NCBI GenBank assembly: GCA_937875605.1
Contig: CALLXZ010000338.1
Span: 1 to 9,055, forward strand
Direction of reading: 5' to 3'
Length of the DNA: 9,055 nt
Source of the DNA: an uncultured Moheibacter sp.
GTDB taxonomy: Bacteria > Bacteroidota > Bacteroidia > Flavobacteriales > Weeksellaceae
The notes under the pieces are model-generated. The model ran no database searches, was not told the DNA's origin, and saw only the letters and a list, made by a program, of their open reading frames with translations. The position numbers were made by a program, and so were the translations under genes. Shown piece by piece: positions 1 to 5,906 of the stretch. Numbering within the stretch: the first letter of the stretch is position 1; each line of letters begins with the position of its first letter.

Positions 1-1
1 T

Positions 2-946
2 CGATATGCAGAAGGAAAACTGAACATTGGGGTGATTGCTCAATATTTTATGTACTTGAATATGTTAATTTGGCCTTTTACGAGTTTAGGCTGGGTGACG
101 ATGTTGATTCAGCGTGCGGAAGCTTCTATGGCAAGAATCAATGAATTCTTGAAACAAAAACCAGAAATTGAAAATTCAGTTCCACATGAAACACCCGTTT
201 CAGGAAAAATTGAATTTCAAAATGTTAGTTACACCTATGAAAACACAGGAATTCAAGCACTTAACAATGTTTCATTTACGGTAGAAAAGGGTCAATCACT
301 TGCCATCATGGGGAAAACCGGCTCCGGAAAATCTACTATTGTTTTGCTTTTAGCTCGACTTTTACAGCCTACTTCCGGTAAAATTCTCATTGATGGAGTT
401 CCGTATGAAGATTTGAACCTTCATTCCCTTCGGGAAGCCATCGGATTTGTCCCACAAGAGGCATTCTTATTTTCAGATACAGTTCAGCATAACATTTTAT
501 TTGGAGCAAAAGAGGAAAAGGATTTGGAATACGTAAAGAAATTCGCAAAAAAAGCAGCCGTTCATAAAAATATAGAACGATTTAGCCAACAATATGAAAC
601 GATCCTGGGCGAACGAGGCGTTACGCTTTCAGGAGGTCAAAAACAACGGATTTCTATCGCACGTGCTTTAATCAAAGAACCTGAAATTCTCGTCTTTGAT
701 GATAGCTTATCGGCTGTTGATACGGAAACGGAAGAAGAAATCCTACGAAATCTGCATAGTGAAATCAATCAAAAAACCACCATCATCGTAACACACCGAA
801 TTTCTTCAGCAAAAAATGCTGATCATATTCTAGTGTTGGATGAGGGAAAAGTAGTGGAATATGGGACACATGTTGATTTAGTTTCCAAAGAAGGCGCTTA
901 TTTTTCATTGGTCAAAAAACAATTATTGGAAACAGAAAATCCTTGA
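2..946 (+). CDS. ABC exporter half-transporter (membrane + ATPase), C-terminal part
   Basis: The reading frame is open to the left edge, so the 5' end is missing; the GTG at 32 is only an internal codon. The visible protein (about 314 codons) starts in the last membrane helix region (hydrophobic, with QYFMYLNMLIWPFTSLGWV) and continues into a full nucleotide-binding domain: Walker A GKTGSGKST (bases 311-337), Q-loop VPQEAFLFSDT, signature LSGGQ (626-640), Walker B ILVFDD followed by D-loop SAVD, and the H-loop histidine in IIVTHR. This is the type IV exporter architecture (MsbA/MdlB/BmrCD class), which exports lipids, drugs or peptides across the inner membrane. The residue after the Walker B aspartate is Asp (bases 701-703), not the catalytic Glu. 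In the family that usually marks the degenerate half of a heterodimer, so a partner gene is likely upstream, outside the window. The substrate cannot be told. No hairpin follows the stop. Confidence 0.93.
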   Translation, partial: RYAEGKLNIGVIAQYFMYLNMLIWPFTSLGWVTMLIQRAEASMARINEFLKQKPEIENSVPHETPVSGKIEFQNVSYTYENTGIQALNNVSFTVEKGQSLAIMGKTGSGKSTIVLLLARLLQPTSGKILIDGVPYEDLNLHSLREAIGFVPQEAFLFSDTVQHNILFGAKEEKDLEYVKKFAKKAAVHKNIERFSQQYETILGERGVTLSGGQKQRISIARALIKEPEILVFDDSLSAVDTETEEEILRNLHSEINQKTTIIVTHRISSAKNADHILVLDEGKVVEYGTHVDLVSKEGAYFSLVKKQLLETENP

Positions 947-1002
947 TTTTTAAATTCCACCTTTCATTTACAATTCATTCTGTTTAATTTTTATCCCAAA
1001 GA

Positions 1003-1032
1003 TTGTTATTTAACAAATTTTTTATAGTTTTG
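1003..1032 (+). promoter_or_regulatory. Bacteroidota-type promoter for the PUR/DUF3276 gene
   Basis: A TTG at 1003-1005 and TAGTTTTG at 1025-1032 match the known Bacteroidota consensus (TTG, then TAnnTTTG), separated by 19 bases. This would start transcription near 1039, leaving a leader of about 25 bases before the ATG at 1065. It is the best promoter match in the window and implies that the small gene is transcribed independently of the ABC exporter gene before it. Confidence 0.65.
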
Positions 1033-1064
1033 TTAGCAAAGTATTAACACTTCTTAATTTACAC

Positions 1065-1463
1065 ATGATGGGTGAAAATGAAAATTTTGAAAGGTCTGAG
1101 CCAGATGGGATTTATTCCAAGGTTTTGAGAGCAGGCAGGAGGACATATTTTTTCGATGTAAGGGAAACACGTGCCGGAGATTACTATCTTACTATTACGG
1201 AAAGCAAAAAGAACACGAATGAGGACGGTTCTTTTTTTTACAAAAAACACAAAATTTATCTTTACAAAGAAGACTTTGGAAATTTTAAAGAAATTTTGGA
1301 CGAAATCACTTCTTATGTAGTGGATGAACGAGGTGAAGAAGTGATTTCAGAAAAACATCAGAAAAATTATGAGGGTTTTGCGGAGGAGGTTCCTTACTCA
1401 AACGGCGAAGTTCCAAAACCTTCTACCGAATCCTTTACAGAAGTAGATTTTGACGATATTTAA
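1065..1463 (+). CDS. PUR family DNA/RNA-binding protein (DUF3276)
   Basis: This 132-residue protein belongs to the Bacteroidota DUF3276 family, small PUR-domain proteins related to eukaryotic Pur-alpha and spirochaete BpuR, which bind single-stranded nucleic acid. The recognisable core is at about residues 15-80: FSKV-like YSKVLRAGRRTYFFDV, then DYYLTITESKK, then HKIYLYKEDF, the repeated beta-strand and helix pattern of a PUR repeat. The C-terminal third is acidic and low in complexity and ends in the typical VDFDDI. Two ATG codons stand side by side (1065 and 1068); either may be used, as no Shine-Dalgarno sequence decides, which is normal for this phylum. It has its own promoter and ends at a shared terminator. 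The cellular role of the bacterial family is poorly known; nucleic-acid binding is inferred from the fold. Confidence 0.92.
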   Translation: MMGENENFERSEPDGIYSKVLRAGRRTYFFDVRETRAGDYYLTITESKKNTNEDGSFFYKKHKIYLYKEDFGNFKEILDEITSYVVDERGEEVISEKHQKNYEGFAEEVPYSNGEVPKPSTESFTEVDFDDI

Positions 1464-1587
1464 GGAATACCCTAAAAGTGTTTATTTGCTGTAAATGTGA
1501 TGCTTTAAGCAGAATGCTTTACATTATTTTTAAATAAATTGGTCAAAAAAGGCATTTATACAATTCACACAATAATATAAGGAAACG

Positions 1588-1627
1588 AAAAATCCGGTCA
1601 CTGAAATTTCAAAGTAACCGGATTTTT
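1588..1627. terminator. Bidirectional intrinsic terminator between convergent genes
   Basis: The 11-base arms AAAAATCCGGT (1588-1598) and ACCGGATTTTT (1617-1627) pair perfectly; after one mismatch, ACT and AGT extend the stem. The A-run on the left and T-run on the right make it work in both directions. It lies between the PUR gene (+, ends 1463) and the zinc-ribbon-like gene (-, ends 1649), so it serves both. Confidence 0.82.
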
Positions 1628-1648
1628 TATTTTCAGAACTTGCTAAAT

Positions 1649-2434
1649 TTATCCTTTTAACAAAGCTTCAATTTTCTCTTTTTCTTCCTGAGCTAATTCT
1701 CCGTCCACCAAAATGCGTCCGCTGTGCTCATCTGAAATAATTTTTTTGCGTTGTGCGATGTCCATCTGTCTTTGTGGCGGAATAGTAAAAAAGGAACCGA
1801 CAGAAGCATCTCTGTGAACCGGAACCACAGCCAACCCGTTTTTCATGTTGCTGCGAATCCTTGTATATGCCTTAAACAAACGCTCATCCAATACACTAGA
1901 AAATTCTTCTGATTTTTTAATCAGGAAATCCTCTTCTTTTTCCGTTTCTTTGATGATCGCATCCAATTCTGATTTTTTATGACCTAAATGCGTTTTCATA
2001 GAATCCAACTTTCCGTTGATTTCATCCTGAATTTGTTTTTTATGATCAATTTTCGAATTGAATTCTTTAATTCTTTTTTCAGACAATTGAATTTCCAATT
2101 CCTGATATTCTACTTCTTTTGCCAATGAATCAAACTCACGATTATTACGGACATTGTCCTGTTGTTTCGTGTATTTTTTCATTAAAGCTTCCGAATTTTT
2201 GATGGCTTCTTTTTTCAGTTTGATTTCGGCATCCAATTCTTTGATTTCTTCATCAATTTTCTGGATCCGGGTTTCCATCTGAGCCACGTCGTCACTCAAA
2301 TCTTCTACCTCCAACGGTAATTCTCCCCGTGTGTTACGGATTTCATCCAAACGGGAATCAATTAATTGTAAATCATACAACGCGCGCAATTTCTCTTCCA
2401 CGCTCATTTCTTTTTGCTGATCTTTTTTTGCCAT
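1649..2434 (-). CDS. Coiled-coil 'zinc ribbon' family protein with zinc ligands lost
   Basis: The 261-residue protein has a long charged heptad-rich coiled coil (about residues 10-195, rich in E/K/L/I) and a short C-terminal domain that aligns in my memory with the C4-type zinc ribbon family (PF02591), next to Nif3 in many genomes. The usual pattern CGGC ... CEHC is here S-V-G-S (residues 211-214, bases 1793-1804) and D-E-H-S (residues 235-238, bases 1721-1732). All four cysteine ligands are therefore replaced, while the flanking FFTIPPQ and GRILVDGELA are kept. Zinc binding is thus unlikely, although the domain is otherwise intact and the frame is clean, so the protein is probably functional as a structural or nucleic-acid-associated factor. 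It starts at ATG three bases after the nif3 stop and is surely co-transcribed with it. The molecular function of the family is unknown. Confidence 0.9.
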   Translation of the reverse strand: MAKKDQQKEMSVEEKLRALYDLQLIDSRLDEIRNTRGELPLEVEDLSDDVAQMETRIQKIDEEIKELDAEIKLKKEAIKNSEALMKKYTKQQDNVRNNREFDSLAKEVEYQELEIQLSEKRIKEFNSKIDHKKQIQDEINGKLDSMKTHLGHKKSELDAIIKETEKEEDFLIKKSEEFSSVLDERLFKAYTRIRSNMKNGLAVVPVHRDASVGSFFTIPPQRQMDIAQRKKIISDEHSGRILVDGELAQEEKEKIEALLKG

Positions 2435-2437
2435 ATT

Positions 2438-3532
2438 TTATGTGTAATAAACAGGATTCGTATTAATCTCTGAATTTAGGACTGCAAAATTAGGAAATTT
2501 TTCTGATAGATAAGCAGTTAATAAATTTTTAGTGAATTGTTCGGATTCATAATGACCTATATCGGTCAATAAAATCTCATTTTCAGCCTGAAAAAAATCG
2601 TGGTATTTCAAATCAGCAGTGACAAAAACATCTGCGCCCTTTTGTTTTGCATGAGGAATCGCAAAACTTCCGGAACCACCCAGTACGGCAACTTTTTTTA
2701 TTTTTTTTTCCATTAATTTAGAATGACGAATGTGTTTCGTCTGCATTTTATCTTTTAAATAAGAAAGAAAATCCGATTCTTCCATTTCAGATTCTAATTC
2801 TCCCACCATTCCCATTCCGATGGTTTGATTTGCATTCTCCAACGAAAAAATTTCATACGCCACTTCTTCGTACGGATGATTTTCTTTCAATGCTTTCAAA
2901 ATCGAATTTTGTAAATGTTTGTTGAAAATCACGCTGATTCGGGTTTCGGGTTCGTATTGAACTTTCCCTATTTCGCCTACAAAAGGATTTGCACCTTCTT
3001 TTGCCCGAAAAGTTCCCGTTCCTTCCAGATTGAAACTACAACTGTCATAATCACCGATATTTCCTGCCCCTGCATCGTAAAGCGCTTGACGCAAAGTAGC
3101 AGCATTTGCCGTTGGAACATAAGTAACCAAATGACGTAATGTGTCTTTCTGAGGAATTAGAATTTGCGTATTTTTCAAATTTAATTGTTTGGATATCTGA
3201 TGATTTACCCCAAAATGAGAATTATCCAAAGCGGTGTGGGTTGCGTAAATATTAATATCATTTTTTATTGCCAGTTGGACTACTCGTTCCACATAATTCT
3301 TTCCGGTAATTTTTTTCATGCCGGAAAAAATAATCGGATGAAAACTCAGAATCAGACTGGCTCCTTTTTCGACGGCTTCTTTCACGACTTCTTCCGTTGT
3401 ATCAAGCGTTACCAATATTCTGGAAACTTCAGCATGCGCTTCACCAACCAAAAGACCTACATTGTCAAAATCTTCCGCATACGTGAGCGGCGCCAGCTTT
3501 TCGAGTTCATTCGTGATTTCAAATAATTTCAT
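2438..3532 (-). CDS. Nif3-like dinuclear metal centre protein
   Basis: The 364-residue length is that of the long form of the NIF3/YbgI/YqfO family: an alpha/beta fold split by an inserted PII/CutA-like domain at about residues 130-235. Members form hexameric toroids with two metal ions per subunit. Visible family motifs are DNVGLLVG (23-30), FHPIIF (64-69), the aspartate of HTALDN (D103), and the C-terminal GHYESE (326-331; ligands H327 and E331). The first motif is normally H-H-P; here the first histidine is Phe64, leaving H65, D103, H327 and E331. The site may bind one metal or be remodelled. A run of nine and one of seven adenines (minus-strand sense) at 2693-2709 encodes EKKIKK. It is first in an operon with the zinc-ribbon-like gene. 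Links to GTP cyclohydrolase or metal storage in the literature are unproven, so no gene symbol is given. Confidence 0.93.
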   Translation of the reverse strand: MKLFEITNELEKLAPLTYAEDFDNVGLLVGEAHAEVSRILVTLDTTEEVVKEAVEKGASLILSFHPIIFSGMKKITGKNYVERVVQLAIKNDINIYATHTALDNSHFGVNHQISKQLNLKNTQILIPQKDTLRHLVTYVPTANAATLRQALYDAGAGNIGDYDSCSFNLEGTGTFRAKEGANPFVGEIGKVQYEPETRISVIFNKHLQNSILKALKENHPYEEVAYEIFSLENANQTIGMGMVGELESEMEESDFLSYLKDKMQTKHIRHSKLMEKKIKKVAVLGGSGSFAIPHAKQKGADVFVTADLKYHDFFQAENEILLTDIGHYESEQFTKNLLTAYLSEKFPNFAVLNSEINTNPVYYT

Positions 3533-3536
3533 TTGA

Positions 3537-3544
3537 TATATTTG
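3537..3544 (+). promoter_or_regulatory. -7 box for the divergent lipoprotein gene
   Basis: TATATTTG at 3537-3544 is an exact match to the Bacteroidota TAnnTTTG element, 25 bases before the ATG at 3570. No good TTG was seen at the expected distance upstream, which would fall inside the nif3 coding start. The two divergent genes have only 37 bases between their start codons, so their promoters must overlap. Confidence 0.4.
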
Positions 3545-3552
3545 TGAAAACG

Positions 3553-3583
3553 CAATTTATACATTTCCTATGGAAAAACTCAA
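3553..3583 (-). promoter_or_regulatory. Possible promoter for the nif3 operon
   Basis: On the minus strand a TTG (complement of 3581-3583) lies 19 bases before TATAAATTG (complement of 3553-3561), an imperfect match to the Bacteroidota TAnnTTTG box. Transcription would start only a few bases to about 15 bases before the nif3 ATG. The match is weak, and the site sits partly within the divergent gene's coding start. Confidence 0.3.
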
Positions 3584-4119
3584 TTCTTTTCCTCTTGTTT
3601 TGGTTTGCCTCTGTTTAATTAATTGTACAATCAATGGATTAACAAATGATTACGGAAAGCTATCCGAAGACCAAAAGTCTATGATTTCACAGTTAAAAAG
3701 TTTTGAGAATTTGGAAAATGAAAAAATTTATATCGTTAATTCTAATCAATTAAAATCCGAAATAAAGAATTATCCGAAAGCAATTGTATATGTTTTCACA
3801 AATGGTTGTACAACAAAATATTGTCTTCCCATAAATGTTTATAAAAGTTACGCAGAAACAAACGCCTATAAACTATTTTTAGTCATGAACGGCTATTCAA
3901 AGCTCAACGAAACACTTGACCAACGCGCTGAAATTCCTTATTTCTCAATTGACAATGAATATTATGGGGTTTCAAATCGCAATAAATATTCAACTTTTTT
4001 CGAAAATGAACTTGATGGATTTACCAAAAGAAACGAAGCACAAAGACTATCCGGGAAATCTTTTCTTTTTTGAAAATGGCGAGTTTGTTAAGGTTTACAA
4101 AGAATTACCTAAAAATTAA
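3570..4119 (+). pseudogene. Thioredoxin-like lipoprotein, apparently frameshifted near its 3' end
   Basis: The frame from ATG 3570 gives 167 residues and stops at 4071-4073. Its start is a short lipoprotein-like signal (hydrophobic FPLVLVCLCLINC, putative lipid cysteine C19, with an unusual Asn before it). The middle resembles a thioredoxin-type fold: AIVYVFTNGC as a beta strand followed by C80-x4-C85, then YKLFLVMNGY. At the end the sense passes to the next frame: from about 4021 that frame reads LPKETKHKDYPGN, then LFFFENGEFVKVYKELPKN, and stops at 4117-4119 just before a terminator. LFFFENGEFVKV is the expected final beta hairpin of such a fold, whereas the nominal end QRLSGKSFLF is not. 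The 550-base span equals 183 codons plus one, so one extra base somewhere in about 4018-4046 explains it (for instance in GGATTTACC). It may be a pseudogene, a sequencing error, or a true short form. I recognise no named family. Confidence 0.6.
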
Positions 4120-4124
4120 TAAAA

Positions 4125-4156
4125 AAATCCCGAAGATTCTAAAACCTTCGGGATTT
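4125..4156. terminator. Bidirectional terminator, stronger for the minus strand
   Basis: Arms AAATCCCGAAG (4125-4135) and CTTCGGGATTT (4146-4156) form a perfect 11-base stem with a 10-base loop. On the minus strand the stem is followed by a run of seven T, a classic terminator for the cyclophilin-FKBP gene that ends at 4179. On the plus strand only three T follow, so it is weaker there, but it starts six bases after the second-frame stop of the lipoprotein gene (4119), which supports that stop as the original gene end. Confidence 0.8.
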
Positions 4157-4178
4157 GAAATTATCAATTCAGATTATA

Positions 4179-5258
4179 TTAATCCAAAATCTCCATATCG
4201 AAATACAGAGTGGCATTCGGTGGAATCACGCCTCCCGCTCCTTGTGCTCCATACCCTAAATCCGGAGGGATGATCAAAAATACTTTCGATCCTTTTTTGA
4301 ACAAGGTCAAAGCTTCCATCCATCCTTTGATCAATTGAGTTTGTCCAACTACAGCGGAAAGCGGTTGGTTTCTGTCGTGGGAAGAATCCAGTTTTTCTCC
4401 ATCGCTTAAACGCAACGTATAATGAACATCCACTTCCTCTCCATTTGCCGGAACATTTCCCGTTCCTTGCTCCTCAACTACATACATCAATCCGGATTCT
4501 GTTTTCTGCGCTTTTGCAGTCAAATCTTTCTGGCGTTGTGTTTCCTTATCTTTTTCGGCTTGTTCCTTTTTCTTAATTTCTTCTAATTTAGCTTTGTGGT
4601 CTGCTTCTGCTTTTGCAAATGCTTTTCCACCATCGTAATTTTTGTATTGATCTCCTTTTTTAATAATGTAAACATGGTTGATCAAAATATCCTCTTTCGG
4701 ACGATCTTGTGGTCCTTTTTGTACATTAGCAATGGTATCAATCACATCCAACCCGTCAATTACCTGACCAAAAATTGTATGTTTTCCATCTAACCAAGGA
4801 GTTGGAACTTCCGTGATGAAAAACTGGCTACCGTTAGTCGCCGGTCCTGAGTTCGCCATGGAAAGAATTCCTTTTTTATCGTGTTTTTTGTCTGAAAAGA
4901 ATTCGTCTTCAAAATCATAACCCGGTCCGCCTGTTCCTTTTCCATCTGGGTCTCCACCCTGAATCATGAAATCTTTGATCACACGGTGAAAAACGATTCC
5001 ATCGTAAAATGGGGTTCCTAATGGTTTCGCTTTATTTTCTTTGGTTCCTTCTGCCAATCCAACGAAGTTTGCCACCGTAAGCGGTGCTTCTTTTTCAAAA
5101 AGTTCGATGGTTAAATTTCCCTTGCTGGTTTCCATTTGCGCATATAAACCATCTTTTAAAATACTGTATTCTTCTTTACTCATTGATTGTGGTATTTTGA
5201 CAGTAGAACAACTTGCTACAAAAACGGCTACTGTCAGGATTGATATTAATTTTTTCAT
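4179..5258 (-). CDS. Cyclophilin-FKBP fusion peptidyl-prolyl isomerase, lipoprotein
   Basis: The 359-residue protein carries two different prolyl isomerase domains. The N-terminus [17 protein letters not shown] is a lipoprotein signal with lipobox VASC, lipidated at C17. A cyclophilin domain follows at about residues 38-200, with the catalytic arginine in [13 protein letters not shown] (R92; F97, M98 and Q100 also kept), then NGSQFFIT (142-149) and WLDGKH (W155, H160). A highly charged, probably helical linker (about 201-245, rich in K, E, A, Q) leads to an FKBP domain (about 246-359) with [23 protein letters not shown] and VIPPNATL. Key pocket residues look intact in both domains. It would act on exported proteins, anchored in the periplasm or at the outer membrane. 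It lies 114 bases downstream of gldI, with its own candidate promoter, and ends at a strong terminator. Confidence 0.95.
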   Translation of the reverse strand: MKKLISILTVAVFVASCSTVKIPQSMSKEEYSILKDGLYAQMETSKGNLTIELFEKEAPLTVANFVGLAEGTKENKAKPLGTPFYDGIVFHRVIKDFMIQGGDPDGKGTGGPGYDFEDEFFSDKKHDKKGILSMANSGPATNGSQFFITEVPTPWLDGKHTIFGQVIDGLDVIDTIANVQKGPQDRPKEDILINHVYIIKKGDQYKNYDGGKAFAKAEADHKAKLEEIKKKEQAEKDKETQRQKDLTAKAQKTESGLMYVVEEQGTGNVPANGEEVDVHYTLRLSDGEKLDSSHDRNQPLSAVVGQTQLIKGWMEALTLFKKGSKVFLIIPPDLGYGAQGAGGVIPPNATLYFDMEILD

Positions 5259-5364
5259 TTGTTACTATTTATTATTTTTTAAAGGTCAGATGGAATTTGC
5301 TTTTTACTATTCTAATTGTTTTCAATTATAAAAACTCATTTCATATTGTTTATTTTAATCTGGC

Positions 5365-5395
5365 CAAAATTATTAGTTTTTCTTTTGAATTTCAA
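5365..5395 (-). promoter_or_regulatory. Candidate promoter for the cyclophilin-FKBP gene
   Basis: On the minus strand a TTG (complement of 5393-5395, inside the end of gldI) is followed after 20 bases by TAATTTTG (complement of 5365-5372), an exact TAnnTTTG box directly after the gldI stop. Transcription would begin near 5358, leaving an AT-rich leader of about 100 bases. No terminator was seen between gldI and this gene, so readthrough from gldI is also possible. Confidence 0.45.
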
Positions 5396-5906
5396 GCATT
5401 TGAATTTTAAAAATCAAAGGTTTATTTCCCATGATTTTATTACGGTCGCCATATCCGCCATACGCCAGAAAAGAAGGCAATAAAACAATTGCCGAATCTC
5501 CTTTCTCAATCATTTGTAACGCCATTTGTATTCCTCTCGGAATATCCGTCCTTCCCATCAAAATGGTTTGAGGTCCGTTTTCTTCTTCCGAATAAACAAC
5601 TTCGTTGTTAAAAGTTGACACTTCGTATTCGTATCTAATTACATCGCCCGATTTCGCCATGGTTGGTGTCGTTTCTCCTGAATTGGAAATCCAAAATCCA
5701 TAGGACGTTTTCTTAAAATTCAAATCCAAACTATCGATGTAATTCTCAATTAGTTCGTTATCTTCATTTAAAATCTGCTTGTTCCGGTCTTGTGAAAATT
5801 CCATAAATTTCGAACGGTCATCTTCATAACTAACCGGATACTGCACTACTTTATTTTTGCAGGATGCAATGGTTAGAATCAAAAGTATAAAGGCTATCTT
5901 TTTCAA
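5373..5906 (-). CDS. gldI: Gliding-motility lipoprotein GldI, FKBP-type
   Basis: The 177-residue lipoprotein has the size, order and neighbours of GldI, a protein needed for gliding motility in Flavobacterium johnsoniae. The signal MKKIAFILLILTIASC carries lipobox IASC (C16). A spacer with charged residues leads to an FKBP domain at about residues 85-174: IRYEYEV, PRGIQMALQMIEKGD, LLPSFLAYGGYGD and PLIFKIQMLEI. Compared with the full FKBP domain encoded just downstream, the pocket Trp (KGWMEAL) is Ile (RGIQMAL) and the FDSS-type Asp is absent, so isomerase activity may be weak. The start codon is TTG at 5904-5906; it overlaps the preceding stop by four bases (TTGA), and no in-frame ATG lies nearby, while MKK right at this point fits a signal peptide. 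It is translationally coupled to the phosphoesterase gene. It probably helps fold or stabilise motility or type IX secretion proteins. Confidence 0.88.
   Translation of the reverse strand: MKKIAFILLILTIASCKNKVVQYPVSYEDDRSKFMEFSQDRNKQILNEDNELIENYIDSLDLNFKKTSYGFWISNSGETTPTMAKSGDVIRYEYEVSTFNNEVVYSEEENGPQTILMGRTDIPRGIQMALQMIEKGDSAIVLLPSFLAYGGYGDRNKIMGNKPLIFKIQMLEIQKKN

Noticed and set aside
1059..1250. Minus-strand frame opposite the PUR gene
   Set aside because: It is a mirror of a well-supported gene, with no recognisable domain or start context.
4070..4273. Plus-strand frame across the terminator and the end of the isomerase gene
   Set aside because: It reads through a terminator hairpin and antisense to the FKBP domain; no domain is visible.
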